Part shown: positions 8,482-18,423 of the stretch, piece after piece | Layout of the letters: every line of letters starts with the position of its first letter | How positions within the stretch are numbered: position 1 is the stretch's first letter | Origin: Mitsuaria chitosanitabida ATCC BAA-476 = NBRC 102408 | GTDB lineage: Bacteria; Pseudomonadota; Gammaproteobacteria; Burkholderiales; Burkholderiaceae_C | Direction: 5' to 3' | Assembly (NCBI RefSeq): GCF_001598255.1 | Contig: NZ_BCYP01000026.1 | Location: 1 to 64,000 of the forward strand | Length of the DNA stretch: 64,000 bases | Notes under the pieces: generated by a model | Databases searched by the model: none | Told to the model about the DNA's origin: nothing | The model's input: the letters and a program-made list of their open reading frames with translations, nothing else | Made by a program: the position numbers and the translations under genes

Positions 8482-10299
8482 TCAGCGCGCCAGCGCTTCG
8501 GTGCGCGTGTTCAGCCAGGCCAGCGCGTCGCCGTCGACCAGCGGCGCCAGGCGGCGGCGCACCTCGGCGTGATAGTCGTTCAGCCAGGCCAGTTCCTCGT
8601 CCGACAGCAGCCCCACCGCGATGCAGCGCGTGTCGATCGGGCACAGCGTCAGCGTCTCGAAGGCCAGCATCGCGCCGAACTGACCCTTCTCCGGCGTGTC
8701 GCGCTCGACGTTCAGCACCAGGTTTTCGATGCGCACGCCCCACTGGCCGGGCCGGTACAGGCCGGGCTCGATGGAGGTGATCATCCCCGGCTCCATCGCC
8801 ATGTTGGCGTCGGGCACGGCCTTGGAGATGCTCTGGGGGCCTTCGTGCACGTTCATGAAGTAGCCCACGCCGTGGCCGGTGCCGTGGCCGTAGTCCAGGC
8901 CGTGGGCCCACAGCGGGGCGCGCGCCAGCGCGTCCAGCATCGGGCTCAGCGTGCCGCGCGGGAAGACCGCGCGCGACAGCGCGATCGTGCCCTTGAGCAC
9001 CAGCGTGTAATCGCGGCGATGGTCGTCGGTGAGGGTGCCGATGGGCCAGACCCGGGTGATGTCGGTGGTGCCGCCCAGGTACTGCGCGCCCGAGTCGATC
9101 AGCAGCAGGCCGTCGCCCTGGATCTGCGCGAAGGACTCGGCGGTCGCGCGGTAATGCGGCATCGCGCCGTTGCCGTTGAAGCCGGCGATGGTCGGGAAGG
9201 ACAGGCCCACGAAGCCCGGACGCTTGGCGCGCTCGGCGCTCAGGCGCTCGTCGACGGTCAGCTCGGAGACCGCCTCGCCGCGCGCCAGCGCCGCCTCGAA
9301 CCAGGCGTAGAAGGCGCACATCGCGGCGCCGTCCTGCGCCATCGCGTCGCGGACGAACTCCGCCTCGGCGGCGTTCTTGCGGCTCTTGAGCAGCGTGCTC
9401 GGGTTGATGGCCTCGATCACCGCGGCCGTCGCGGGCAGCGCCTCGCGCAGGCCCAGGGTCACGCGGCGCGGATCGATCAGCACGCGGGCATCGGCCGGCA
9501 GCGCGCCCAGCGCGGCGCGCGTCTGGTCGTACGGGGCCAGCGCCACGCCGTCGGCGGCCAGGCGCTGCGTCAGCGCCGCATCGATCTTGCCGGGCTGCAC
9601 GAACAGCGTCGCGCCGTCCGGCGACAGCAGCAGATGGCCGACGAAGACCGGGTTGTAGGTCACGTCCGAGCCGCGCAGGTTGAGCAGCCAGGCCACGTCG
9701 TCGACGCTGGAGATCAGGTGGTGCGTCGCGCCGTGCTTGCCCATGGCCTCGCGCACCTGGGCCAGCTTGTCGGCGCGGGTCACCGTCGCCTGCGGGGCGG
9801 CGTGCTCGTAGATGGGGGCGTCGGGCAGGCCGGGGCGCTCGTCCCAGGCCTGGTCGATCAGGTCCAGGCCGGTGTCCATGCGGATGCCCTTGGCGCCGAG
9901 CGCCGCGCGCAGCTGCTGCGCCAGCGCCAGGCCCAGCACCTGGCCGTCGACGGCCAGGGTCTGGCCGGGCTGCAACTGCTCGGCGATCCAGCCGATGTGG
10001 TGCGTCGCGGCGCCGGTGGGGATCTTGAACAGGGTGATGCCGCTGCCCTCGAGTTCGCGCTCGGCCTGGGTCCAGTAGCGGCTGTCGGCGAAGAGGCGGG
10101 CATCGTCCAGCGTCACGACCAGCGTCGCCATCGAGCCGGTGAAGCCCGACAGCACCTCGCGGCCCTGCCAGCGGCCGGGCAGGTACTCGGACAGATGCGG
10201 GTCGGCCGAGGGCACCAGGATGGCGTGGGCGCCGGCGTTGCGCAGCGCGTCGCGCAGCTTGGCGATGCGCAGCTTGATCTGGGAGAGACGAGTGTCCAT
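8482..10299 (-). CDS. pepP: Xaa-Pro aminopeptidase (aminopeptidase P, M24B family)
   Basis: A 605-aa cytosolic metallopeptidase that removes an N-terminal residue preceding proline. The length fits the three-domain form typified by eukaryotic XPNPEP1 rather than the 440-aa E. coli PepP. The C-terminal pita-bread domain shows the dinuclear metal ligands: Asp in LIDSGAQY, Asp in GTTDITR, His in GHGTGHGVGYF, and Glu in SIEPGLY and in VRIENL. Two creatinase-like domains precede it. I start at MDTRLSQIKLRIAKLR, which has GAGG upstream; 31 further in-frame residues upstream are Ala/Pro-rich and not family-like. The symbol is by function, not strict orthology. Confidence 0.93.
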   Translation of the reverse strand: MDTRLSQIKLRIAKLRDALRNAGAHAILVPSADPHLSEYLPGRWQGREVLSGFTGSMATLVVTLDDARLFADSRYWTQAERELEGSGITLFKIPTGAATHHIGWIAEQLQPGQTLAVDGQVLGLALAQQLRAALGAKGIRMDTGLDLIDQAWDERPGLPDAPIYEHAAPQATVTRADKLAQVREAMGKHGATHHLISSVDDVAWLLNLRGSDVTYNPVFVGHLLLSPDGATLFVQPGKIDAALTQRLAADGVALAPYDQTRAALGALPADARVLIDPRRVTLGLREALPATAAVIEAINPSTLLKSRKNAAEAEFVRDAMAQDGAAMCAFYAWFEAALARGEAVSELTVDERLSAERAKRPGFVGLSFPTIAGFNGNGAMPHYRATAESFAQIQGDGLLLIDSGAQYLGGTTDITRVWPIGTLTDDHRRDYTLVLKGTIALSRAVFPRGTLSPMLDALARAPLWAHGLDYGHGTGHGVGYFMNVHEGPQSISKAVPDANMAMEPGMITSIEPGLYRPGQWGVRIENLVLNVERDTPEKGQFGAMLAFETLTLCPIDTRCIAVGLLSDEELAWLNDYHAEVRRRLAPLVDGDALAWLNTRTEALAR

Positions 10300-10473
10300 G
10301 GGGTGAGCCTCGGCGGGTTGGCGGGCAGGGCGCGGAGCAGCCGGATCAGCCGCGCGCGCGGAAGCTGGCGATTGTAGAAGTGACGCCCCCATGACTTCCT
10401 TCCGGATGGGCTTCCGGAGACGAGGGCGTGCGCTTCTTGGCTCGCGAAGGCGCTGCGGGGCGCCGTCCCGGCC

Positions 10474-11379
10474 TCAGAGCTCCGTGCGCAGCGCCCAGAG
10501 CTCGGGGAACAGGACGACGTCCAGCATCTTGCGCAGGTAGCTGACGCCCCCGGTGCCGCCGGTGCCGCGCTTGAAGCCGATGACGCGCTCCACCGTGGTC
10601 ACGTGGCGGAAGCGCCAGAGCCGGAACGCGTCCTCCAGGTCGACGAGCTCCTCGCCCATCTGGTACAGGTCCCAGTGGGCCTGCGGATCGCGATAGACCT
10701 GCAGCCACGCGTCCTTCACGCCGTCGTCGGCCGCGTAGGGCTTCGTCCAGTCGCGCGTCAGGTGCGAGGTCGGCACCGCGATGCCACGGCGCTGCATCAG
10801 GCGCAGCACCTCGTCGTAGAGCGAGGGCGCCTCGAAGGCCGACTGCACCTCGGCCAGCAGGTCGGGGCGGTGCGCGTGAGGCTTGAGCATCGCGGCGTTC
10901 TTGTTGCCGAGCATGAACTCGATGCGCCGGTACTGCGCGCTCTGGAAGCCGCTGCTGTTGGACAGATAGGGGCGGATGGCCGAGTACTCCGGCGGCGTCA
11001 TCGTGCCCAGCACGTCCCAGGCGTGGACCAGCTGCTCCATGATGCGCGACACCCGCGCCAGCTTCTTGAAGGCCTCGGGCAGGCGATCCTCGGCCACGTT
11101 GCCGACGGCGCCCTGCAGCTCGTGCAGCATCAGCTTCATCCACAGCTCCGAGGTCTGGTGCTGGACGATGAAGAGCATCTCGTTGTGATCGGGCGAGAGC
11201 GGGTGCTGCGCGCTCAGCACCTTGTCCAGGTGCAGGTAGTCGCCGTAGCTCATGTCCTTGGAGAAATCGAGCTGCGCGCCTTCCTCGCGGACGATGGCCT
11301 CGCCGCCCGCGCCCACGCTGGCACTCGCGTCCGTCTTGCCGGCGACGGGTCGGTCGCCATGTCCCATCGGGCAGCTCAT
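10474..11379 (-). CDS. kynA: tryptophan 2,3-dioxygenase KynA
   Basis: A 301-aa haem dioxygenase that opens the tryptophan indole ring to N-formylkynurenine, the first step of the kynurenine pathway. Visible are the substrate/haem-pocket segment [19 protein letters not shown] and the C-terminal region [24 protein letters not shown], which holds the haem-ligand His and the conserved glycine loop. Length is normal for bacterial KynA; the first about 38 residues are a variable extension. The start ATG overlaps the kynU stop by 4 bp (ATGA), so the two are translationally coupled. Last gene of kynB-kynU-kynA. Confidence 0.97.
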   Translation of the reverse strand: MSCPMGHGDRPVAGKTDASASVGAGGEAIVREEGAQLDFSKDMSYGDYLHLDKVLSAQHPLSPDHNEMLFIVQHQTSELWMKLMLHELQGAVGNVAEDRLPEAFKKLARVSRIMEQLVHAWDVLGTMTPPEYSAIRPYLSNSSGFQSAQYRRIEFMLGNKNAAMLKPHAHRPDLLAEVQSAFEAPSLYDEVLRLMQRRGIAVPTSHLTRDWTKPYAADDGVKDAWLQVYRDPQAHWDLYQMGEELVDLEDAFRLWRFRHVTTVERVIGFKRGTGGTGGVSYLRKMLDVVLFPELWALRTEL

Positions 11380-12680
11380 GTCACGGCCGCCTTCTTGTTG
11401 AAGCGCGCTTCGCGCCATTCGCCGGTGGCCAGCACCTGATGCAGGTGCTCGACCGCATCCCACGCGTCGGCGAAGCCGACATAGAGCGGCGTGAAGCCGA
11501 AGCGCAGGATGTGCGGCACCTGCGCGAGCCGCGTCGGATCGCCGGCGCGGTAGTCGCCGATCACGCCGCGCTCGATCAGCGCCTGCACGACCGCGTAGCT
11601 CGCGTCCTCCAGCGGCGCCTTCAGCGCCAGGCAGACCTGGCTGCCGCGCAGCGCGGGCTCGCGCGGCGACACGACGTAGACGCCCTGATCGCCGCAGCGT
11701 TCCTCGGCCAGCCGGGCGAAGCATTCGGTCAGCGCCAGCGACTTCTCGCGCAGCGCGGCCATGCCGCCGAAGGGCTCGGCCGCCAGCAGCGTGTCCACGC
11801 CGCATTCCAGCGCCGCCGTCGACAGGATGGCCGGCGTGCCGCAGATGTAGCGCTTGATGCCCGGCGCGGGCGCGTAGTTCGACGTGAACTGGAAGGGCGC
11901 CGCATGGCCCAGCCAGCCGGAGAGCGGCTGCCAGAAGCGGTCCGCGTGACGCGGGTTCGCCCACACGAAGGCCGGCGCGCCGGGGCCGCCGTTCAGGTAC
12001 TTGTAGCCGCAGCCGATGGCGAAGTCCGCGTTGGCGCCGTTCAGGTCGACGGGGATCGCGCCGGCCGAGTGCGCCAGGTCCCACACCGTCAGCGCGCCGG
12101 CCGCGTGGGCGGCGGCGGTGACCGCCTTCATGTCGTGCTTGCGGCCGGTCCGGTAGTTGACCTCGGTGAGCATCAGCACCGCGAGGCGCTCGTTGAGCAG
12201 TCCGGGGATCTCGTCGACGTGATCGACCAGGTGCAGCGTCATGCCGTGCTGCTCGGCCAGGCTCTCGGCGATGTAGAGGTCGGTGGGGAAGTTGCTGCGC
12301 TCGGACACGATGACCGTGCGGCGGCCCGAGGCGTCGTCGGCCTTGACGATGCGCAGGGCGGCGCTCAGCACCTTGAACAGGTTGAGCGAGGTCGAGTCCG
12401 CGACGATGGTCTCGCCCGGCCGGGCGCCGATCAGGCGGCCGATCTTGTCGCCGATGCGGCTGGGCAGGTCCATCCAGCCGGCGGTGTTCCAGCTCTTGAT
12501 CAGGTCGCGCCCCCATTCGTCGGCGATGACCTGCTGCACGCGGGTGGCGGTCGCCTTGGGCATCGCGCCCAGCGAGTTGCCGTCCAGATAGAGCGTGCCC
12601 GCGGGCAGCGAGAACAGGTCCTTGAGCGGCGCCAGCGGATCGGCGGCGTCCAGGGCCAGGCAGTCTTGTCTTGTCGTCAT
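11376..12680 (-). CDS. kynU: kynureninase KynU
   Basis: A 434-aa PLP enzyme that cleaves kynurenine to anthranilate and alanine. The PLP Schiff-base lysine is Lys227 in [12 protein letters not shown], and the phosphate/ring-binding Asp lies in [10 protein letters not shown]. The length agrees with Pseudomonas kynureninase (about 416 aa) plus a short C-terminal tail. The start [14 protein letters not shown] follows the usual family N-terminus. It lies 77 bp after kynB and overlaps kynA by 4 bp. Its product anthranilate is the substrate of the divergent operon to the right. Confidence 0.97.
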   Translation of the reverse strand: MTTRQDCLALDAADPLAPLKDLFSLPAGTLYLDGNSLGAMPKATATRVQQVIADEWGRDLIKSWNTAGWMDLPSRIGDKIGRLIGARPGETIVADSTSLNLFKVLSAALRIVKADDASGRRTVIVSERSNFPTDLYIAESLAEQHGMTLHLVDHVDEIPGLLNERLAVLMLTEVNYRTGRKHDMKAVTAAAHAAGALTVWDLAHSAGAIPVDLNGANADFAIGCGYKYLNGGPGAPAFVWANPRHADRFWQPLSGWLGHAAPFQFTSNYAPAPGIKRYICGTPAILSTAALECGVDTLLAAEPFGGMAALREKSLALTECFARLAEERCGDQGVYVVSPREPALRGSQVCLALKAPLEDASYAVVQALIERGVIGDYRAGDPTRLAQVPHILRFGFTPLYVGFADAWDAVEHLHQVLATGEWREARFNKKAAVT

Positions 12681-12757
12681 GAGCGTTCCAGACAGATCGA
12701 GAAGAAAGGGAAGGGCGATGAATCGCCGCGATGTCGAGCGGCGGCGCTCGTCGGGCG

Positions 12758-13405
12758 TCAGAGCGCGCGCAGCACCGCGCGCACCGGCGACGCGCAGGCC
12801 CCGGCCAGCTTGAGCGGCAGCGCGATCAGCTCGTAGTCGCCCGCGGGCACCTCGTCCAGCACGAGGTTCTCGAGCACGCGCAGGTTCAGTCGCAGCAACT
12901 GCTGATGGCTGTCCAGCGTCTTGCTCGTCGCGGGATCGACGCTGGGCGTGTCCAGGCCGATCAGCGTCACGCCACGCGCGGCCAGCCATTCGACGGCCTC
13001 CGGCGCGTAGGCGGTGAACTCGGGATTCCAGACCGTGTCGGCGCGCTCGTTGCAGCGCACCAGCACGCGGGGAGGGAGGTCGGCGGCGGCGTGCGCCAGA
13101 TGCTCGACACGGATCAGCGGCCCGCAACCGATCGCATGGATCACGCGGCAGGGACCGAGGTAAGGATCGAGGTCGACCTCGGCCGCGCTCGCGACGCCGT
13201 CGGCGTAGTGCAGCGGCGCGTCGGCATGCGCGCCCACATGCGGCGACATGGTGATCGCGCTCAGGTTCACCGGGCAATCCGGGGACAGGCGGGCGGTCCA
13301 CTTCAGCGCGTAAGGCTCGTCGCCGGGAAAGATCGGCGCGTCCGGCGCGACCACCGGCGAGATGTCCCACAGCGTTCGCGCGGGACTCGTTGACGTTGAC
13401 TTCAT
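12758..13405 (-). CDS. kynB: kynurenine formamidase KynB
   Basis: A 215-aa metal-dependent cyclase-family hydrolase that deformylates N-formylkynurenine. It begins with the family's [19 protein letters not shown] segment and has the metal-binding motif [14 protein letters not shown], containing the His/His/Asp ligands. The length matches bacterial KynB (about 210 aa). AGGAG sits 6 nt before the ATG. It is the promoter-proximal gene of kynB-kynU-kynA, divergent from the 2-aminobenzoyl-CoA operon across a 247-bp region. Confidence 0.97.
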   Translation of the reverse strand: MKSTSTSPARTLWDISPVVAPDAPIFPGDEPYALKWTARLSPDCPVNLSAITMSPHVGAHADAPLHYADGVASAAEVDLDPYLGPCRVIHAIGCGPLIRVEHLAHAAADLPPRVLVRCNERADTVWNPEFTAYAPEAVEWLAARGVTLIGLDTPSVDPATSKTLDSHQQLLRLNLRVLENLVLDEVPAGDYELIALPLKLAGACASPVRAVLRAL

Positions 13406-13573
13406 CTGCTGCTCCTGCCGGCACTCGGCACGGCGGCGCGCACCTTAGCGTGGGGCCGCGGGTCGTGGTGTCGGTTAATTCCAACAAGTCGCCGTCGATC
13501 CTGCAAGCCTTCCGCCAGGGTGCCGCGACGGTCCGAGGGTTATCGCGAGGGCCTGCCGGATCCGATGCCCATT

Positions 13574-13605
13574 TAGTTGACACCTCAACTATCAATGCCT
13601 AAAGT
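13574..13605 (+). promoter_or_regulatory. sigma-70 promoter with overlapping palindromic (MarR-type) operator
   Basis: TTGACA (13577-13582), a 17-bp spacer and TAAAGT (13600-13605) form a good sigma-70 promoter reading into the 2-aminobenzoyl-CoA operon. A perfect inverted repeat TAGTTGA-CACC-TCAACTA (13574-13591) covers the -35 box. Size and symmetry fit a MarR dimer, and the operon encodes a MarR protein, so autorepression with a CoA-thioester inducer is the simplest reading. Motif is seen; the regulator assignment is inference. Confidence 0.7.
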
Positions 13606-13652
13606 GCTTCCGTCAAGCAGTCAACGCTTGCCGCGAGGCGAGCCCCAGCACC

Positions 13653-16001
13653 ATGCGCATCACCTGCATCGGCGGCGGTCCCGCCGGCCTGTACTTCGCG
13701 CTGCTCATGAAGCGGCAGGATCCCTCGCATCAGGTCACGGTGCTGGAGCGCAATCGCGCCGGCGACACCTTCGGCTGGGGCGTGGTCTTCTCGGACCAGA
13801 CGCTGGCCGCGCTGCGCGAGGCCGACCCGCACACCGCCGACGCGATCCTGCAGGCCTTCAACCATTGGGACGACATCGCCGTCCACATCGACGGCCGCAC
13901 GATGGTCTCCGGCGGCCACGGCTTCTGCGGCATCGGCCGGCGCCGGCTGCTGGACATCCTGCGCGAGCGTTGCGAGGAGCTGGGCGTCGAGATCCGCTAC
14001 GAGACCGAGGTCGGCGACGACGCCGACATCGACGCCGACCTGATCATCGCGGCCGACGGCCTCAACAGCCGGCTGCGCCAGAAGTACAGCGCGACCTACC
14101 AGCCCGACATCGACCTGCGCGACTGCCGCTTCGTCTGGCTCGGCACGACCAAGCTCTTCGACGCCTTCACCTTCGACTTCCAGAAGACCGAATGGGGCTG
14201 GTTCCAGGCGCATGCCTACCGCTTCGACGAGACGCATTCGACCTTCATCGTCGAGACGCCCGAGCACGTCTGGAAGGCCGCCGGCCTGGAGGACATGAGC
14301 AAGGAGGAGGGCATCGCCTTCTGCGAGCGGCTCTTCGCCAAGGTGCTGGACGGCCACCCGCTGATCTCCAACGCGGCGCATCTGCGCGGCTCGGCGCAGT
14401 GGATCCGCTTCCCGCGCGTGGTCTGCAGGCGCTGGGTGCATCACAACGGCCGCGCGCCGGTGGTGCTGATGGGCGACGCGGCGCACACCGCGCATTTCTC
14501 GATCGGCTCGGGCACCAAGCTCGCGCTCGAGGACGCGATCGCGCTGGCCAAGGACATTGCCCGCCACGGCGGCGGCGTCGAGAGCCTGTCCGCCGCGCTG
14601 GAGGAGTACGAGGCCACGCGTTCCATCGAGGTGCTGCGCATCCAGAACGCGGCCCGCAATTCCACCGAATGGTTCGAGAACGTCGAGCGCCATGCGCGGC
14701 TGGCGCCGGAGCAGTTCGCGTACTCGCTGCTGACGCGCTCGCAGCGCATCTCGCATGAGAACCTGCGGCTGCGCGATGCCGGCTATGTCGGCGACTACGA
14801 GGCCTGGCTGGCTAAGCGCGCGGGCCTGGACCGCGCCGCGCCGCCGATGTTCACGCCGTTCTCGCTGCGCGGCACGACGCTGAAGAACCGCGTGGTGGTC
14901 TCGCCGATGGCGCAGTACTCCTGCGTCGACGGGCAGCCGGCGGACTACCACCTGACCCACCTGGGCGCTCGCGCCATGGGCGGCGCGGGGCTGGTCTTCG
15001 TCGAGATGACCTGCGTGTCGCCCGATGCGCGCATCACGCCGGGATGCCCGGGGATCTGGAACGACGCGCAGCGCGACGGCTGGCAGCGCATCGTCGATCA
15101 CGTGCATGCGAGCTCGACCGCCAAGATCGCGCTGCAGCTGGGTCACGCGGGCGCGAAGGGCTCGACCCGCGTGGCCTGGGACGGCATCGACCAACCGCTG
15201 GAGGCGGGCAACTGGCCGCTGATCTCGGCCTCGCCGCAGCAGTACCTGGATGGCGTGAGCCAGTGGTCCCGCGCGATGACGCGCGAGGACATGGACCGCG
15301 TGCGCGACGACTTCGTCGACGCCACGCGCCGCGCCGCCGAGGCCGGCTTCGACTGGCTGGAGCTGCACTGCGCCCACGGCTATCTGCTGTCGAGCTTCCT
15401 GTCGCCGCTGACCAATCAGCGCGACGACGAGTACGGCGGCACGCTGGAGAACCGGTTGCGCTATCCGCTGGAGGTCTTCCTGGCCATGCGCGCGGTGTGG
15501 CCGCAGGACAAGCCGATGTCGGTGCGGATCTCCGCCAGCGACTGGGTGCCCGGCGGCACGACGACCGAGGACGCGGTCGCGATGGCCGCGGCCTTCAAGG
15601 CGGCGGGCGCCGACCTGATCGACGTGTCCTCGGGCCAGGTCAGCAAGCGAGAGAAGCCGGTCTACGGCCGCATGTGGCAGACGCCGTTCAGCGAGAGCGT
15701 GCGCAACCGCGCCGGCATCGCGACCATCGCGGTGGGCGCGATCTCGGAGGCGGACCACGTCAACAGCATCATCGCGGCCGGCCGCGCGGACCTGTGCGCG
15801 ATCGCTCGGCCGCATCTGGCCAATCCGGCCTGGACACTGACCGAGGCCGCGCGCATCGGCTATCTGTCCGGCCCGGGCCTGGATTGGCCCCGGCAGTACC
15901 AGTCCGGCAAGAGCCAGATGGAACGCGAGTTCGAGCGCCAGCGCGCCCTGAGCGGTGGCGCCGCCGCGCAGGAACAGGCCAACCGCGCGCTGGGCGTGTG
16001 A
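13653..16001 (+). CDS. 2-aminobenzoyl-CoA monooxygenase/reductase (flavin monooxygenase-OYE fusion)
   Basis: A 782-aa two-domain flavoenzyme. Residues 1 to about 390 are a FAD aromatic hydroxylase ([14 protein letters not shown] dinucleotide motif; [20 protein letters not shown]). Residues from about 400 are an Old Yellow Enzyme-type FMN reductase ([44 protein letters not shown]). This fusion is the hallmark of the Azoarcus evansii enzyme that hydroxylates and then reduces anthraniloyl-CoA to 2-amino-5-oxocyclohex-1-enecarboxyl-CoA. The related salicylyl-CoA 5-hydroxylase fusion is the alternative, but the flanking kyn genes and the aminobenzoate-CoA ligase favour anthraniloyl-CoA. First gene of the rightward operon, 48 bp after the -10 box. 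Confidence 0.92.
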   Translation: MRITCIGGGPAGLYFALLMKRQDPSHQVTVLERNRAGDTFGWGVVFSDQTLAALREADPHTADAILQAFNHWDDIAVHIDGRTMVSGGHGFCGIGRRRLLDILRERCEELGVEIRYETEVGDDADIDADLIIAADGLNSRLRQKYSATYQPDIDLRDCRFVWLGTTKLFDAFTFDFQKTEWGWFQAHAYRFDETHSTFIVETPEHVWKAAGLEDMSKEEGIAFCERLFAKVLDGHPLISNAAHLRGSAQWIRFPRVVCRRWVHHNGRAPVVLMGDAAHTAHFSIGSGTKLALEDAIALAKDIARHGGGVESLSAALEEYEATRSIEVLRIQNAARNSTEWFENVERHARLAPEQFAYSLLTRSQRISHENLRLRDAGYVGDYEAWLAKRAGLDRAAPPMFTPFSLRGTTLKNRVVVSPMAQYSCVDGQPADYHLTHLGARAMGGAGLVFVEMTCVSPDARITPGCPGIWNDAQRDGWQRIVDHVHASSTAKIALQLGHAGAKGSTRVAWDGIDQPLEAGNWPLISASPQQYLDGVSQWSRAMTREDMDRVRDDFVDATRRAAEAGFDWLELHCAHGYLLSSFLSPLTNQRDDEYGGTLENRLRYPLEVFLAMRAVWPQDKPMSVRISASDWVPGGTTTEDAVAMAAAFKAAGADLIDVSSGQVSKREKPVYGRMWQTPFSESVRNRAGIATIAVGAISEADHVNSIIAAGRADLCAIARPHLANPAWTLTEAARIGYLSGPGLDWPRQYQSGKSQMEREFERQRALSGGAAAQEQANRALGV

Positions 16002-16033
16002 GGGGCATCTCCGACTCGCTCGGGAGAAGAAAC

Positions 16034-16111
16034 ATGAACAGCAGCAACGGCAACGGCAGCAACAACGGCGGCGAAGGCCGCGGCAGGCGTTGCGGCAAGG
16101 AATCGACATGA
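16034..16111 (+). CDS. possible 25-aa Asn/Ser/Gly-rich peptide coupled to the SDR gene
   Basis: A 25-codon reading frame starts at an ATG with a strong Shine-Dalgarno (GGGAGAAG, 4 nt spacing) and ends in a TGA that overlaps the SDR start codon (ATGA). The peptide begins MNSSNGNGSNNGG and ends basic with one cysteine. Its function may be translational coupling of the SDR gene rather than the peptide itself. Low-complexity composition and small size keep confidence low. Confidence 0.35.
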   Translation: MNSSNGNGSNNGGEGRGRRCGKEST

Positions 16112-16896
16112 GCGACAAGTACCCGCTCGAGGGCCTGCACGCGGTGGTGACCGGCGGCGGTTCCGGCATCGGCGCGGCGATCGCGCAGGCGCTGATCGCC
16201 GACGGCGCGCGCGTCACGCTGATGGGCCGGCGCATCGACAAGCTGAAGGAACAGCGCGATCGGCTGAACGTCGACGGCGGTCCGTCGGTCGAGCTGCAGG
16301 TCTGCGACGTCGGCGACGAGGCCAGCGTGCGCGACGCCTTCGCGGCGGCGGCCCGGGCGGCCGGTCCGGTCGACCTGCTGATCAACAACGCCGGGCAGGT
16401 GGAGACGGCGCCGCTGGGCAAGACCTCGCTGGAGACCTGGCAGCGGCTGCTCAACGTGAACCTGACCGGCAGCTTCCTGTGCAGCCGCGAGGTGCTGCCC
16501 GCGATGACCGAGCGCCGCTTCGGCCGCATCGTCAACGTGGCGAGCACCGCGGCGCTCAAGGGCTACGCCTACGTGGCGGCCTACTGCGCGGCCAAGCACG
16601 GCGTGCTGGGCCTGACGCGCGCGCTGGCGCTGGAAACGGCGCGCAAGGGCGTGACGGTCAATGCGGTCTGCCCGGGCTACACCGAGACCGACATCGTGGC
16701 CGACGCCATCGACACCATCGTCGCCAAGACGGGACGCACGGCCGAGGCGGCGCGGGCCGAGCTGGCCGCCGTGAATCCGCAGGGGCGGCTGATTGACCCG
16801 GCGGAGGTGGCGGCCGCGGTGACCTGGCTGGCGCGCCGCGAGAGCGCGTCCATCACCGGACAGGCGATCGCCGTGGCCGGCGGGGAGGTGATGTGA
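16108..16896 (+). CDS. SDR family oxidoreductase (3-hydroxyacyl-CoA dehydrogenase-like)
   Basis: A 262-aa classical short-chain dehydrogenase with the NAD(P) motif TGGGSGIG (about 13-20), the NNAG motif, the Ser of NVASTAA and the catalytic YxxxK in YCAAKHG. In this operon it most likely oxidises or reduces a hydroxyl/oxo group on a ring-derived CoA intermediate of anthranilate breakdown; Azoarcus aminobenzoate clusters also contain an alcohol dehydrogenase of this kind. AAGGA lies 8 nt before the ATG. Its stop codon overlaps the marR start (TGATG). The exact substrate is not determinable. Confidence 0.88.
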   Translation: MSDKYPLEGLHAVVTGGGSGIGAAIAQALIADGARVTLMGRRIDKLKEQRDRLNVDGGPSVELQVCDVGDEASVRDAFAAAARAAGPVDLLINNAGQVETAPLGKTSLETWQRLLNVNLTGSFLCSREVLPAMTERRFGRIVNVASTAALKGYAYVAAYCAAKHGVLGLTRALALETARKGVTVNAVCPGYTETDIVADAIDTIVAKTGRTAEAARAELAAVNPQGRLIDPAEVAAAVTWLARRESASITGQAIAVAGGEVM

Positions 16897-17468
16897 TGCG
16901 TCAGATCGATCCGATCGGCAAGAACGCCGCGCGCGACGCTGGCGAGACCGGCGAGGCCATGGATGGCGCCGACGAGGGCGCCGGCCTGGCGCTGGACCTC
17001 GAGTCCCGCGCGCAGGATGGCGACCATCAGGCCTTGCGCGTCTGGCTGCGGCTGCTGGCCTGCACCACGCGCGTGGAGGACCAGATCCGCCAGCGCCTGC
17101 GCAACGAGTTCGGCACCACGCTGCCGCGCTTCGACCTGCTGGCGCAACTGGAGCGCAGTCCCGAGGGGCTCACCATGCGCGAGCTCTCGCAGCGGCTGAT
17201 GGTCACCGGCGGCAACGTCACCGGCATCGCCGATCAGCTGGAGTCCGAAGGCCTGGTCGTGCGCGAGCCTCATCCGTCGGACCGCCGCAGCGTGACCGTG
17301 CGGCTGACACCGGCCGGCCGCCGCAGCTTCAAGCGCATGGCCGCCACGCACGAGGGCTGGATCCTCGAGCTGCTGGGTGGCTGGTCCCCCGAGCAGATGA
17401 CCCAGGTGATGGGCTTGCTCGCCGGTCTGAAGGGCCATCTGGCGACGCTGGAGACCTCGCGCAAGTAG
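16896..17468 (+). CDS. MarR family transcriptional regulator
   Basis: A 190-aa winged helix-turn-helix regulator. After an acidic N-terminal extension of about 45 residues, the MarR fold shows a recognition helix region ([30 protein letters not shown]) and the wing ([16 protein letters not shown]). The start ATG overlaps the SDR stop by 1 bp (TGATG); a GTG one codon earlier is possible. Sitting within the 2-aminobenzoyl-CoA operon, it probably represses that operon at the palindrome at 13574-13591 and is relieved by an aromatic CoA thioester, as proposed for related regulators of aromatic-CoA pathways. Confidence 0.92.
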   Translation: MRQIDPIGKNAARDAGETGEAMDGADEGAGLALDLESRAQDGDHQALRVWLRLLACTTRVEDQIRQRLRNEFGTTLPRFDLLAQLERSPEGLTMRELSQRLMVTGGNVTGIADQLESEGLVVREPHPSDRRSVTVRLTPAGRRSFKRMAATHEGWILELLGGWSPEQMTQVMGLLAGLKGHLATLETSRK

Positions 17469-17476
17469 ACAGGGAC

Positions 17477-17506
17477 GCGCCACCCGGCCCCGGGGCCGGG
17501 TGGCGC
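17477..17506 (+). repeat. perfect 14-bp-arm stem-loop between marR and the crotonase gene
   Basis: Inverted repeat 17477-17490 with 17493-17506, all G-C rich and without mismatches, begins 8 nt after the marR stop. There is no T run after it, so it is not a clear intrinsic terminator. It could be a processing or stability hairpin lowering downstream expression, or a rho-assisted pause. Confidence 0.6.
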
Positions 17507-17575
17507 TCGACGAATCGCCCCCTCGCGCGCGTCGCGACCGGTGGGCAGGCAGATCAGGAACAAGGAGCTTCATCG

Positions 17576-18415
17576 ATGGACAGCCATCTCATCACCGGCA
17601 ACCAGCGCAGCCTGGCCGGCTTCGTGCCGACGCATTTCAGCTGGCGCCAGGAGGGCGCGGTCGGCGTGATCACGCTGAACCGTCCCGAGCGCAAGAACCC
17701 GCTGACCTTCGAGTCCTACGCCGAGCTGCGCGACCTGTTCCGCACCCTGGCCTACGTGGACGAGGTGAACGCGATCGTGGTGCAGGGCGCGGGCGGCAAC
17801 TTCTGTTCCGGGGGGGACGTGCACGAGATCATCGGCCCGCTGACGCGGATGTCCATGCCGGACCTGCTGGCCTTCACCCGCATGACCGGCGATCTGGTCA
17901 AGGCGATGCGGGCCTGCCCGCAGCCGGTGGTGGCCGCGATCGACGGCGTCTGCGCCGGCGCCGGCGCGATCATGGCCATGGCCTCCGACCTGCGTCTGGG
18001 CACCGCCCGCAGCAAGACCGCCTTCCTGTTCACCCGCGTCGGCCTGGCCGGCTGCGACATGGGCGCCTGCGCGCTGCTGCCGCGCATCGTGGGCCAGGGC
18101 CGCGCGTCGGACCTGCTCTACACCGGCCGCAGCCTGGGCGGCGAGGAAGCGCACCAGTGGGGCTTCCTCAACCGCATCGCCGAGCCGGACGCGCTGGAAT
18201 CGCAGGCCGTGGCCTGGGCCGCGGAGATCGCCGCCGGCCCCAACTTCGCGCATGCGATGACCAAGCGGATGCTGCATCAGGAGTGGACCATGGGCGTGGA
18301 CGAGGCCATCGAGGCCGAGGCGCAGGCGCAGGCCATCTGCATGATGACGCAGGACTTCCACCGGGCGTATCACGCCTTCGTCGCGAAGCAGCGTCCTGAA
18401 TTCAAGGGCGATTGA
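17576..18415 (+). CDS. crotonase-fold (enoyl-CoA hydratase family) protein, atypical active site
   Basis: A 279-aa crotonase-superfamily protein with the oxyanion segment [11 protein letters not shown] (about 71-81) and the second glycine segment [10 protein letters not shown]. Both catalytic glutamates of true hydratases are missing: the GGGCE position is Ile131 and the PE position is Thr153/Arg154. Instead Asp161 (GLAGCDMGA) aligns by eye with the catalytic Asp of MenB/BadI-type enzymes. This suggests carbon-carbon chemistry such as hydrolytic ring cleavage of a 2-oxocyclohexane-CoA rather than simple hydration (inference). AAGGAG precedes the ATG, and the gene ends 8 bp before the acyl-CoA dehydrogenase start. 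Confidence 0.85.
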   Translation: MDSHLITGNQRSLAGFVPTHFSWRQEGAVGVITLNRPERKNPLTFESYAELRDLFRTLAYVDEVNAIVVQGAGGNFCSGGDVHEIIGPLTRMSMPDLLAFTRMTGDLVKAMRACPQPVVAAIDGVCAGAGAIMAMASDLRLGTARSKTAFLFTRVGLAGCDMGACALLPRIVGQGRASDLLYTGRSLGGEEAHQWGFLNRIAEPDALESQAVAWAAEIAAGPNFAHAMTKRMLHQEWTMGVDEAIEAEAQAQAICMMTQDFHRAYHAFVAKQRPEFKGD

Positions 18416-18423
18416 GGCCAGCC

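Noticed and set aside
13599-16559. 986-codon open frame antisense to the monooxygenase/reductase
   Set aside because: Shadow of a well-recognised fusion enzyme; composition is Arg/Ala/Val-rich and non-globular.
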